Source: Halichoerus grypus | Taxonomy: Eukaryota > Chordata > Mammalia > Carnivora > Phocidae | NCBI RefSeq assembly: GCF_964656455.1 | Contig: NC_135719.1 | Coordinates: 4,939,163 to 5,003,162, forward strand | Direction of reading: 5' to 3' | Length of the DNA: 64,000 nt | Part shown: positions 11,177 through 21,800 of the stretch, piece after piece | Layout: every line of letters starts with the position of its first letter | Numbering within the stretch: position 1 is the first letter of the stretch | Made by a program: the position numbers and the translations under genes | Notes under the pieces: generated by a model | The model's input: the letters and a program-made list of their open reading frames with translations, nothing else | Told to the model about the DNA's origin: nothing | The model's database searches: none

Positions 11177-11809
11177 CTGTGGGAAGAGAAAGGAGCTGTT
11201 AGAAGACAATGTTTCTTGACTCCTCTTGAAGACTAGCCCAACTTAGTTCTGAAACAGAAGAGTCTTCCCCCTTCTCTTTGTGTCCGCTTTGGCCCTCCAA
11301 AGAAGGTTGGTGAAAAACCAAAATGACACATTTCTAAGAGGAGAGTTCCAGATTTTTCCCTTCCATATCCATCCAGGTTACTGACTGTCCCAGTTTTATG
11401 ATTTTCTTCTTCAGTTTTGATAACACACTTGCATCATCTGAATTGGTCTGGGGACACTTGTCCCTGTTCTGAGAATTACTGCACTTTGGTTTAACCCTAC
11501 CTTATGCTTTTCCCACCAATCAGGCCTAAAATCTGTGCCCACACCTAACCTACTGGGACCAGTAACCTCTCAGTCACATAAAGAAAGGTGCCCCAGGCTC
11601 CCCTATGTAATTTTACAAAACATGCCAACCAAGGCCTTTCTTCCCTTTGGAGGTGCCTATTGAGGATCCCCCAGATTCATGTGGTGAGCCACATTTCACA
11701 TGCCCCATCCTCCAAGTGGAAAGAAATCCCACTTTCTGCACTCAGAGGGGACTTTCACACCCTCTCCACAGAAGGGTCCCTCCTTCCTCCCCAAACTGCG
11801 GCTGCTTAC

Positions 11810-12007
11810 CGCTCTTGTGGAAGGATCGGAGTTCTACTTTGGGGCTGAGATTCAACTGTTCTGGTTCTGGCTGTGAGTTCTTCACCATCGCCTGTAACAG
11901 ACACATGGATCCTGTCTGTGCTTGCTTCAGATGGATCCTCAGGGAACCCAGTGCTGATCCTGGGGGTTCCTTCTCCTCTGAGTATACCTCCTGCTCCTGT
12001 TCAAGGA
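11810..12007 (-). pseudogene. Linker exon B of the SCAND2-like gene
   Basis: Acceptor TTCTAG before 12007, donor G|GTAAGC after 11810. Open for 65 codons as VLEQEQEVYSEEKEPPG... ending ELRSFHKS, the acidic glutamate-rich linker typical of the exon after SCAN. It needs one base from upstream, but the SCAN exon supplies two; literal splicing gives Ser-Pro-stop. Either one base was lost near 12660 or another donor is used. Confidence 0.7.
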
Positions 12008-12658
12008 CTAGAAGTAGTCAAAATTTGGTAGGTAATAAAACTTAACCACCCCAAGATGCAAAGAAGCAAAGGAGGAAATCAGCCTTATGCAAATCACTGC
12101 AGGGGCAGTTAGGAGCGTGGGTGTGTGGAAGGCTAACAGGTAAGGTCTAGAACCCAGGCTCACTGCAATCTGCCCACCAGCTCTCCTGGGGCTGTTCCTG
12201 TCAGTCCCTGGGCAAAACTCAGCCAACCAAAAATACAGCTATTTTTCAGTAGGATGCAAAGGTTCAAGATTGTCAATAAAGACCAGTGAAGCCCCTTGCT
12301 TCAAACTGGCTGCTGATGAATGAGAGCTATTCTCCAAAAACAACAACAACAACACAAAGAGCTTTTATGTTCTTCTGGGTGCTCCTCCTCAACTAGAGTG
12401 GTGGTCAAGCCATTTTAAGCAATTCTCTTACTTAATGGCAGGGACCAACGCTCAGAACAACCAATGCTATGCATTCCCTGAAGTGTCAGTCTGAGCTTGG
12501 AAGGGAAGTCGTGGCTACCAGGCCCAGGGAATAAGCAGATGCCATAGGACACAAAGAGCGAAGTACTACACACCACCCATCTGGCTGGCAAACCAAGGGC
12601 GCTCTGTCTCTCCCACTCCCCTCTTTTAACTACTCAGAACAAGGTGCCCGGTTCTCAC

Positions 12659-13059
12659 CTGGAGCCCCATCTTCCAGGTTCTTTCTGCACGTCTTCCACC
12701 AGAGCCACGGCCTCCTCCCCACTCTCTGGATGCTTCTGTCTAACCCAGATCTGGGTCTCCTGAGGAAGGACAGTCAGGAACTGTTCCAGCACGAGCAACT
12801 CCAGGATCTGTTCTTTTGTACACTTCTCTGGTCTCAGCCACTGATGACAGAGCTTCCGGAGTTGGATGAGGGCCTCCCGGGGTCCAGATGTTTCTTGGTA
12901 GCAGAAATGCCAAAAACGCTGGCAGGAGGTCTCTGGTCCAGGGTCACTCCCTTGAAGGGAAATTTCCTGCTCCCAGTGGGAATCCTCTTCCAGCTTCACT
13001 ATTCAAAGTTCTTCTTGCACTCGAGGAGTCTGAATTTGTTGGTCCACAGCTACAGCCAT
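12659..13059 (-). pseudogene. SCAN exon of the SCAND2-like gene, stop at codon 19
   Basis: The ATG at 13059 opens MAVAVDQQIQTPRVQEEL, followed at once by TGA (13003-13005); the frame then continues [13 protein letters not shown] and a complete-looking SCAN domain ([58 protein letters not shown], then [20 protein letters not shown]). Unlike ZSCAN2 it keeps the front strand and the LELLVLEQF helix. A CGA to TGA change would explain the stop. The donor AG|GTGAGA ends the exon at 12659 with two bases over, while the next exon needs one. After the TGA the first in-frame codon of the open stretch is GTG, not ATG. Confidence 0.85.
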
Positions 13060-13749
13060 TGTTCAGCCCAGAGAAGAACCTTGCAACTGGGCTCTGAGCT
13101 CAAACCTCTTCCTTGACCACACTGGGAAGCTACCTTGAGATAGGAGTCACTAAGTAGAACTTGAAATTCTAGAGCCAGAGATACATTAGAGTGAACACTA
13201 GTGACAATCACAAATGTTAGCCCAGCAGGACTGAGGTGAAGAAAAGAACTCTCCTGTTCTCCCCTTCCCAAGTCCCGGTGCCCATGGAGTCTGGCCCTCT
13301 GTCACTGGGGAGGCAGCTCCAGAAGTTTGAGAGGAGGGTCAAGGGCTGGTGATCTGGTTGGAAAGTAGGGGAGCTTGAAGCTCTGTTTGCATAGCGATTT
13401 ACTTGAGGCTGAGAAAAATGTCAATTATCCATACTGACCAATGAGGATGGGCCGGAGGAGATAATGGGGACAATAAACCGCCCACCCTCCCAAGCCACTG
13501 GTCTTCGGGAGTGAATGTGCAGGACAAGTACGAGACGCCGCCTAAGGTAGCAGCACCTTGGAGAGCAGCACCCGGCTGGAGCGGGCTCTAAGCTTCAGCG
13601 ATTCACAGGGTCTCACCACATCTCTAGCTGGGCTCTCGGCATTGGGCACCCCAAGTCTCAGTCCTGGAATAACTCTCTCCCAAACAGGGAGATTTAGCCT
13701 GGCTAAGGTTACAAGCTTTGAGAGCAGGGATTATAAACACAGACTCATA

Positions 13750-13870
13750 TAGAATGTTAGAGCTGGCAGGAAAGTTAAAGAGATACTTCGGCTGGGCAAT
13801 CATGGCTCAGAGACGCCCCCGCCCCTCGGGACTTGCCCAAGGTCACACAGCTAGTGTAGGGCGGAAAATA
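13750..13870 (+). mobile_element. MIR SINE next to the CpG island
   Basis: Contains GACTTGCCCAAGGTCACACAGCTAGT, the best-conserved MIR block (given here in part). Confidence 0.7.
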
Positions 13871-13899
13871 AGCAGGGGCTCCGCCCCTTGACCATGGAC

Positions 13900-14440
13900 T
13901 TGAGGCACTGGCCCGCAGAGCGTGACTTACACTGGACGACTACTCTGCTCCGCGGGAGACCTTCTCTGGAACCTCATTGGGTAACTGCGGGCCCTGGGGA
14001 CGGGGTCGCCTCGGCGCCCACAGGGTCAGGGTCGTCCCCGCCGAGTCTGGTGGGCGGCGCGAAGGAGGGCGGCGCCAGCACGAGGGGCGCATCCTGCCCG
14101 GGGGCGGCTCGCCCGGCCTGGGCCCGAAGCGGCGGGACCCCGGTTTTCGGTCGGGCCACGCCCCCCACCCCTCGGCGAGGGCGGCCAGCACCCTGGCTGA
14201 GAGTTGCGTGGGCCCGCCGAGGCCCTGCGCGTACGGGTACCCGGGGCCCCCCGCACCTTCTCCGCGGTCACGCCACGTGCCCACACGACCCCCGAACCCC
14301 GAGCCCAGGCCCGTAGTCCGGGCATTCGGACAGCCACTAAACACCGGAAGCGGAAACGCGAGCCCCAGAAGGACTCGGTTTTGCCGGACTCCATTTCCCA
14401 TAGGCCTCCGCCTGAGCCCGCAGAGTGACAGCAGCGTTAG
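13900..14440 (-). promoter_or_regulatory. CpG-island promoter of the SCAND2-like gene
   Basis: GC-rich, CpG-dense half kilobase just upstream of the SCAN exon. It holds CCGGAAGCGG (ETS/GABPA type, 14344-14353), a CACGTG E-box (14274-14279), ATTGG near 13977, CCAAT near 14438, and a ZNF143-like ACTCCATTTCCCATAGG at 14389-14405. A strong minus-strand donor, GTAAGT, begins at 13930 and could end an untranslated first exon. The island is intact although the reading frame is dead, so transcription may persist. Confidence 0.6.
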
Positions 14441-14702
14441 CCAATAAACTGTGGGGACGGCCTAGGCGGCTATGTGTTTCAGACGAATCAGTAATGGTGG
14501 GTAGGACCTCACTGCACGCTGGATTGGGGGGTTCAGAGCCACAACTAGAACGGACCCAGCTGGGGGAATGTGTGTTTGCACTCCTTTCCCTCACTCCCGG
14601 GGGCACTGAGGGGGGAAGGGCCCTTGCAGGCAGGAGGTCTGCGAGCATGAAGCCGAGACTCTAATTCAACTTTTTGCCACTTAAGAAAGTACTTTTCCGG
14701 CA

Positions 14703-15985
14703 TGGTTGTCCACTGTGGTAATGCTTTACACACGCACACTACACACACATGGTTGTCCACTGTGGGAATGCTTTACACACACACACCACACACACATGGT
14801 TGTCCACTGTGGTAATGCTTTACACACACACACCACACACACATGGTTGTCCACTGTGGTAATGCTTTACACACACACACACCACACACACATGGTTGTC
14901 CACTGTGGTAATGCTTTACACACCCACATACACACACACACACCACACGTGGTTGTCCACTGTGGTAATGCTTTACGCACACACACCACACACACATGGT
15001 TGTCCACTGTGGTAATGCTTTACACACACACACACACACACACCACACATGGTTGTCCACTGTGGTAATGCTTTACACACACACCACACACACATGGTTG
15101 TCCACTGTGGTAATGCTTTACACACCCACATACACACACACACACCACACATGGTTGTCCACTGTGGTAATGCTTTACACACACACACCACACACACATG
15201 GTTGTCCACTGTGGTAATGCTTTACACACCCACATACACACACACCACACATGGTTGTCCACTGTGGTAATGCTTTACACACACACACACACACGGTTGT
15301 CCACTGTGGTAATGCTTTACACACACACACACATACACACACACACCACATACATGGTTGTCCACTGTGGTAATGCTTTACACACACACACCACACACAC
15401 ATGGTTGTCCACTGTGGTAATGCTTTACACACACACACACACACACACACATGGTTGTCCACTGTGGTAATGCTTTACACACACACACACACACACACAT
15501 GGTTGTCCACTGTGGTAATGCTTTACACACACACATACACACACACACACCACACACATGGTTGTCCACTGTGGTAATGTTTTACACACGCACACTACAC
15601 ACACATGGTTGTCCACTGTGGGAATGCTTTACACACACACACCACACACACATGGTTGTCCACTGTGGTAATGCTTTACACACACACACACCACACACAC
15701 ATGGTTGTCCACTGTGGTAATGCTTTACACACACACACACACACACACACACCACATGGTTGTCCACTGTGGTAATGCTTTACACACCCACATACACACA
15801 CACATGGTTGTCCACTGTGGTAATGCTTTACACACCCACATACACACACACACACATACCACACATGGTTGTCCACTGTGGTAATGCTTTACACACACAC
15901 ACCACACACACATGGTTGTCCACTGTGGTAATGCTTTACACACACACACACATGCACACACACACACACCACACCACCCTCAGTT
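14703..15985 (+). repeat. Compound minisatellite: 25 cores separated by CA runs
   Basis: Twenty-five copies of a core reading ATGGTTGTCCACTGTGGTAA then TGCTTTACACAC, each followed by a (CA)n-rich spacer of varying length (period about 43-60 bases). Variants repeat in order: a GCACACTACAC spacer followed by a GTGGGAATG core occurs at about 14720-14770 and again at about 15590-15620, and CCCACATAC spacers recur near 14925, 15125, 15230, 15787 and 15837. This points to higher-order duplication inside the array. It starts about 280 bases upstream of the pseudogene's CpG island. The long frames through it are a by-product of the period. Confidence 0.97.
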
Positions 15986-16130
15986 CCTGCTTGCACAGTC
16001 CTGGGAGATTCAAGATGGATACTATTGACGCTTATTCATTCAAGAATCAGTCTTGGAACATCAACTTTAGCCCAAGTGAAACGCTCCTTCCTCCTCTAAG
16101 GAATGCAGTCCAGCAGAGGATGCATTTTTA

Positions 16131-16237
16131 TTTTCTTTATTTATTTTTAGTAATCTCTACGCCCAACATAGAGCTGAAACTCACGACCATGAGATCAAGA
16201 GTCGCATGCTCCACCGACTGAGCAGGCAGGAGCCCCT
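16131..16237 (-). mobile_element. Short tRNA-SINE, 16-bp TSD
   Basis: TSD AGAGGATGCATTTTTA at 16115-16130 and 16238-16253, exact. Confidence 0.93.
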
Positions 16238-16409
16238 AGAGGATGCATTTTTAAAAAGCTGCGCTGAACAACCCACATATCTCCAACGCAGTGTGGTAAG
16301 TGCTAAAAGGTGCCTTCAAAGTGAATGGCTGGAAAGAAAGACTGGAGAGCAACTGGGATAACCCAAGAGGTAAGAAGGTGCAGCCACAGGGGAAGGGGGC
16401 AGGAAACTG

Positions 16410-16515
16410 TACCTGATTGAGCACCTACCTTGCATATTTTATCTGGTTTGCATCTGACAAGGAATCCTGCACAGTAGGTCTCACTCCCGATTTAACAGAT
16501 GAAAGATCCAAAATT
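16410..16515 (+). mobile_element. MIR fragment
   Basis: TGAGCACCTACCTTGCATAT followed by ACTCCCGATTTAACAGATGA. Confidence 0.6.
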
Positions 16516-19270
16516 CAGCTGGAGGTGGGTGAAGCTGTGATTCTTCCCACAGAAGGGGCAGCCTGAGGAGGGCAGGGGTGGGCAAGGGAAGGACAGGATG
16601 ACAAGAGGGGCTTTCCAGAAAGGCCTAAGTCCAGTTGTGAGTCTGGGCCAGGAGAAGGCTTTGGGTTCCCACCAAGTCACCAGAGCAGCTTTGCTTTTAC
16701 ATATTTTCCGCTGTTAAAAAAAAAAAAAAGAAAGTTGAAAATTACTGATCCAACTCCACAACTATTACCTTAACTCAGGGAGCTCCTGAGCAAATTGAAC
16801 TTTCACTGGAAGCAAAATCAAGCATGGAGAGGGTAGCCCCAAACACAGGTCATATCACCTTCACCATCAACACCACACCCAGCACTTCAAGGGAGAAGAC
16901 ATGCATACACATCCTCAAGCTGTGAGCCACACTCCTCAGAGGATGGGACTAAAGGACCCCCAAAAGTCTACTTAGATGACATACTTTCCTACTTGTGGCC
17001 TCCTGGTCCCTCGGAGGACAGTTGTCCTAGGACACCGAGACAGGTCCATTTTTTGGTGAAAGCAGACTCCATCTAGGTCAGAGTTATCAATATTACCTCG
17101 GAGAATAGGACTTCAGTGTTCACTGCCACACGGAGTGACTTACCTCTTCCCGGCAGTGTTCTGGAATGAGAACAGCAAGTGTTGCCATCAGTTTTGCAGG
17201 TGTGGAAAATGAGGCCTCCGGAAGTGATTTGCCCTCCTCAGACTGCTAGTTGGTGGCACCAGTGTGTCTAGAACAGGGTCGGCCAGGTCTCTCCGGCTCC
17301 CAGCACTCCATCTACTGCACCACACATGTCAGGGCAGGAGCGGGAGGCAGACACACAGGAGCTTTTGGAACAGCTGGGAGAGGCAAGTAAAAGTCAGTAG
17401 GTCAGTTTCAGCAAGTTTGGTTTCTAGATTATTGGGATGTATTTAGAAAAACATTGAACAAGAGGTGTTTATAAGCAGTGCCTGAGGAGACGAGGATTTC
17501 CGGAGGAAGGAGTTAAGCCTGTCCTCGAGGAATTCGGGGGACTACAGCCACATGTAATGAGTGGAGACTAGTGTTCCCTAGGCCCACTGGGTCATCCGTT
17601 TAACTCCAAGTTACCCAGTGCTACTAACTTATCTGCACAAGGGGACAAGGGGACATGGTCAGCAGGGAAACCTGGAAGAAGGGTTAACAAGGGAATCTTG
17701 GGCACTGAGCAGATGGCCCTGGGGGGCGCAGAAGATAAGCGGGATTTGAAGCACAGTGTCTGTCCCCTGAGGGGGTTCGTGGCTGGTGTCTGCCTGTCCC
17801 TCACATGACCCCTTCCTTTCGTTCCCTGCGGCTCAAGCACTAGCTGATCACAAAGCCATTCATTTCAGTCACTCAAGACCAGGAACAAGGGGTGCTCTGA
17901 AGCTGGCTTGCGATGGGAGAGCCCCTCCTATAAGTTGGTAATTGGGGTTCTAGATTCTGTTGGTCTCTTGGAAATTTCGTTAACAGGAGCCTCCCACCCA
18001 GGATTCGGTCTTCTCTGGGTGTACTGAGGAAATCCAGGCCCTGCACCAGAAAGGCTGGGGACCAGAACTCTGGCAAATTTGCCCAAATGTACCACCACTG
18101 AGGCCTCCTGGCATGTGCCCTTCCAACACCGTAAACAGCAGAGACGCTGTGTCTGCTAGGGCCTGGGAGGTGTGAGGGGCCTGGGCAGTGTTTCCTTGGA
18201 ACCAGACTCCCCGCCCCACAACCGTTCTACAGCTGCCCCGGGGCCTGGGAAGGGATGGAATGTTCTCCGAGTTGGGATGCTGGGAAGAGCCAGCAGGAGC
18301 GGGGAGCCAGGGGCCAGTAGGCCCTAGAGCCACAGTCACTGCCCAGGCCAGAGGCAGGAGCTCGGTTGCACCGATGACTGGGTGGAAACCAAAGGGAACT
18401 CACCACCTGCCCTCACTCTCCACTAGGCTAGGAAATCCTCTGTCTCAAAATCTGGCCGTTGTCCATGCCCTTCTCCTTCTCCTTCCTCTGTGGCCTGGGG
18501 CCACAGTCAAGAGGGTGGAAAAAAGGAAGGCCCCAACTCTTCTGTCCAGAAATTTGGGATAGCCTAACAGGGCCCAGCAGCAGGGAGGTTTGAAAACCTC
18601 CGGGGCGGACCGTGGGGGACTGTGAGGGCAAGCCCAGCACTGGGCCCCCGCAGAGCTCCCTGTGATGAGACAGGACCCCGACGCTGGGGATAAAGGGCTG
18701 GGAAGAGCCGGTCACATGGTCACGTGCAAGGAAGGGCCAATGACAGTCGTGGGTCTTCTTGAAGCCGGCTCAGGAGAAGACTTGTAGGCCATCTGTCGTT
18801 TGTATTTCAGCGTTTTGTTGTTTTCTGCATTCTTCCCATAGGTATTTCTCAGGGCTTTGGCCGTGCAACAGGCCCTGGGCAAGGTTCTTATTGAACCTCT
18901 CCTCCCAGCCTCCACTTCCTCAGTCCTAAAGTGGGGCTACGGACCTACCTCCCTTACCTCCCTGCCTCGTTGTCAGGATTAAGTGGGGCGGCTGTCGAGC
19001 TTAGCCCACAGCCTGTGCGTGGTCACCACTCCGTATGTTGTCACTATAAGCTATTGTGGCTTATCATAAACTATAAACACAACCCTGAGGGAAGTAAAAT
19101 TCCATGAAAAAAAAAAAGAAGTCTCATTATGACCCGCCTCAAATTGTAAAATCTCTAATAAAAGTGAGGGTGTGTAGTTAGTGGTACAATGTCTAGAACC
19201 GGGTCTGTCCGGCTCCAACCCTCCCTCCACTATGCCCACCTTGAGAACAGGGGCAGGGGGCAGGGGGACA
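16516..19270. other. Intergenic, no gene seen
   Basis: Single-copy-looking sequence between ZSCAN2 and the minisatellite with a MIR fragment. Short overlapping frames only; none has family similarity. Confidence 0.4.
17175..17330 (+). mobile_element. MIR fragment
   Basis: TTTGCAGGTGTGGAAAATGAGG, then GTGATTTGCCC and a C-rich 3' end. Confidence 0.6.
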
Positions 19271-19440
19271 GAGTACTGCCTGGGAGGGGACCCGAGGAGG
19301 ACTTCTGGGATGTGGCTAAGTTGTTTTTTGATCTGGGTGCTGGTTACACGGGTGTGTTCAGTTTGTAAAAGTGCAGTGAGCTTACACTTCCACGCACTTA
19401 TCTGTGTGTTGTATTTCAAAAAAAAAAAAAAAAAAATTAA
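19270..19440 (+). mobile_element. L1M 3' end
   Basis: GGTGCTGGTTACACGGGTGT, TTTGTAAAAGTGCAGTGAGC and a final A run: old L1 3' UTR. Confidence 0.65.
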
Positions 19441-19694
19441 AACAAGGGGAGCTGTCTCAGGATATAGTCGGATGAATGCACTGGGACCAAAGGGTGAGAG
19501 TAAGATACAGTCTCCTAGTTCCATTGCTTGTCCAGAGAGAAGAGAAACAGATTGTGTACTAGACGCGGCTGCAGTAAAGAAGATGCCTAGTTTTCCACTC
19601 CCTTTTGATATCTGTGATATTTCAAAAATGTAAGTTGTTTCATTAGGATACTTGTTAGTTGGTTTGTTTTCTTAAAGATTTTGTTTTATTTTTA

Positions 19695-19893
19695 GGGGTG
19701 CCTGGGTGGCTCAGATGGTTAAGCATCTGCCTTCGGCTCAGGTCATGATTCCAGGGTCCTGGGATCGAGCCCCACATGGGGCTCCTGGCTCAGCAGGGAG
19801 CCTGCTTCTCCTTCTCCCTCTGCCTCTCTCCCTGCTCATGCTCCCTCTCTCTATCTCTGTGTCTCAAATGAATAAATAAAATCTTAAAAAAAA
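19695..19893 (+). mobile_element. Can-SINE, first of a three-SINE cluster
   Basis: Full length; flanks AAGATTTTGTTTTATTTT / AAGATTTTATTTTATTTT look like a duplicated target inside the T-rich end of the next, opposite SINE. Confidence 0.9.
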
Positions 19894-19899
19894 AAAGAT

Positions 19900-20073
19900 T
19901 TTATTTTATTTTTTTAAGATTTTATTTATTTGTCAGGGAGAGAGAGCGCACAAGCAGGGGGAGCGGCAGGCAGAGGGAGAAGCAGGCTCGATGCGGGACT
20001 CGATCCCAGGACCCTGGGATCATGACCTGAGCCAAAGGCAAACACCTAACACACTGAGCCACCCAGACGCCCC
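19900..20073 (-). mobile_element. Can-SINE, minus orientation
   Basis: Begins TTTTTTTAAGATTTTATTTA and ends GAGCCACCCAGACGCCCC. Confidence 0.9.
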
Positions 20074-20178
20074 AAATATTTTATTTTTTTAAGTAATCCC
20101 TCCACCCAGCGTGGGGCTTGAACTTACAACCTTGAGATCCAGAGTTGCGTGCTCTAGCGACGGAGCCAGCCAGGCGGT
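20074..20178 (-). mobile_element. Short tRNA-SINE, minus orientation
   Basis: T-rich start, TTGAACTTACAACC B-box region, end GCCAGCCAGGCGG. Confidence 0.85.
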
Positions 20179-20399
20179 CTGGTTAGTTGGTTCTTATAAA
20201 TGTCTTCAGCTGTGACTTCATCCACCAGTACCAATAAATCATAACTTAGTGAGAGGCACTGAGGTTAAAACTAACTTACATTTAACATCTTACCAAAGGG
20301 AAGTGTGGGACTGAGTCCATTTTCCAGCTCAGAGTTTTGGGCTCTCCCTGCCTCCTGCATTTCTGTCTTTCCCCATGAAGAGAACTCAACTGGCAAAAA

Positions 20400-21240
20400 T
20401 TAAGTGAGTTCCTGTCACTCACCAGGCCCTGAGCTGGGTGCTGGAGACAAGAGTTTGGGTGTGAACATAACAAATAGAGGTGGAGGGGCAGACTCCTGTC
20501 CCAAGCTCTGAAGTTGGACAGTGCACGGGTGTAGGAGCAGGGTCAGAGAAGTGCAGGGAAGGCTTCTCGGAGAAGGGGGTACCCAGGCTGAGTTTTCAGA
20601 GATGTGCAGGTATGCCCTAGGTGGACGAGGCATTCCAGGAAAGGGGAACAGTGTGAAGACAAGGCGAGGCCCGGTGGAACACATTCAAGGGGAGTGGCCA
20701 AGGGGCAAGGATGGTCAGGGTATGGGGGTGCAGTGAAGAGGTTCCACAGAGGCCCCGTTGGGAAGGCTTCATGTGCATTCCAAAGAACTGGCCTTTCTGT
20801 AGGGATGGGGAGTCCCAGGGGGGTTAAACTGAGCAGTGACAGACTGCGTTCTGTGTTGGAGAACACTCAACGCTGGCTACAACTCAGAGGATGAAGTGGA
20901 GGGAGGCAGGACTGGAGGGAGCTTGGGGGCTACTGCGGTTGCGAGGGTCTGAACTATGCCCGGGGTTGGGGGGGGTTGAGGTGAGAGCTGGGAGATGTTA
21001 ATAGGGAGGCAGGATTTGTAGAGCCAGACTCCTGAATGGCTCTAAGGGAGGCAAGGGAGGAAGGAGTCTTGGATGACTCCCAGATTTGGGGTTGGGTGAG
21101 GTCAGGCAAGGCCATGCTGCTCACAGAGGAGACGCAAGGGCGGCCCGCAGGGAGGTGGCTTCTGGACGACATACTGAGTCTGAGGCTCTAGGAACGACCA
21201 GCTGCAGCACGTAAGCTGCGGGACGAAGCCAGGAGAGGAG
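20400..21240 (-). mobile_element. L2 LINE relic
   Basis: Reads as the reverse of an L2 3' region: GGTGCTGGAGACAAGAGTT, GAGGCATTCCAGGAAAGGGG, AAGACAAGGCGAGGCCC, later GGATGACTCCCAGATTT. Very old; boundaries loose. Confidence 0.55.
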
Positions 21241-21639
21241 CCTGGAAACCAGGGGAGGAAATGACTGAGGGGGCAAGGCCCTGCCCCTGGCGGGAAGTGA
21301 AGGCTAACACAGGTGGAGATGGGGTACCGCCGCCCTGAACGCACATCTCCAGGCTGAGCCTGGAGGAAGGAAGCGAGGGGCACTACAGAGAAGTTGTTGC
21401 TCTGGGGCTGGGATGCTGAGGGAGGTTCCCGACACCTGATAGGTTCGAGGTTCTCGGGGAAGGGGAGCCAAGTCTGGGAGTTGGCTGGGTCTGAGGAAAA
21501 GGGCTGAAGGGTACAAGGCGGCCACCGTAGGGCTCAGGAGAGGGAAGTGGGCAAGTCACGGAGAAGACCTGCCAAGAGGGGCATGGGGGCCTCGCTGACA
21601 GTAAAGCAACTGCTCTTTGTTTTCTTTTTACCATTATAC

Positions 21640-21800
21640 ATTTTTAAAAAGTTATTTACTTTAGAGAGAGTGCTCGAGAAGGGGGGTGGCAGAGGGGGAG
21701 GGAGAGGGGAAGCAGACTCCCCACTGAGCACGGAGCAGATCATGACCTGAGCCAAAACCAAAAGTTGGATACTTAACCAACTGAGCCACCCAGATGCCCC
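21640..21800 (-). mobile_element. Can-SINE, minus orientation
   Basis: Older copy; CATTATA flanks at 21632-21638 and 21802-21808. Confidence 0.85.

Larger units (their letters stand above)
5488..14420 (-). pseudogene. SCAND2P: SCAND2-like decayed SCAN-KRAB-SANT-C2H2 gene
   Basis: Six coding exons can be traced leftward: SCAN (13059-12659), linker B (12007-11810), linker C (11176-11100), KRAB (10194-10071), Myb/SANT-like (about 9614-8951) and fingers (6535-5488). Most junctions keep phase (B to C phase 1, C to KRAB phase 0, SANT to fingers phase 1), so this was a real spliced gene of the ZSCAN20/29/32 type and not a processed copy. It cannot encode the full protein now: TGA at codon 19, a phase clash between SCAN exon and exon B, a TGA near 9600, one-base shifts near 9460, 9065 and 6310, and fingers with lost ligands. 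It lies directly downstream of ZSCAN2 on the same strand, where I recall human SCAND2P to be. A transcript with a start inside the SCAN exon could still make a SCAN-only peptide, but no ATG with good context was seen. The symbol rests on synteny and memory. Confidence 0.7.

Noticed and set aside
14703..15985. Regular core-spacer array as a CRISPR
   Set aside because: Vertebrate DNA with CA-repeat spacers that are not unique; it is a minisatellite.
14706..16221. Many 60-150 residue frames rich in His-Thr or Val-Cys-Val
   Set aside because: Translations of the CA-spaced minisatellite in all phases; no gene.
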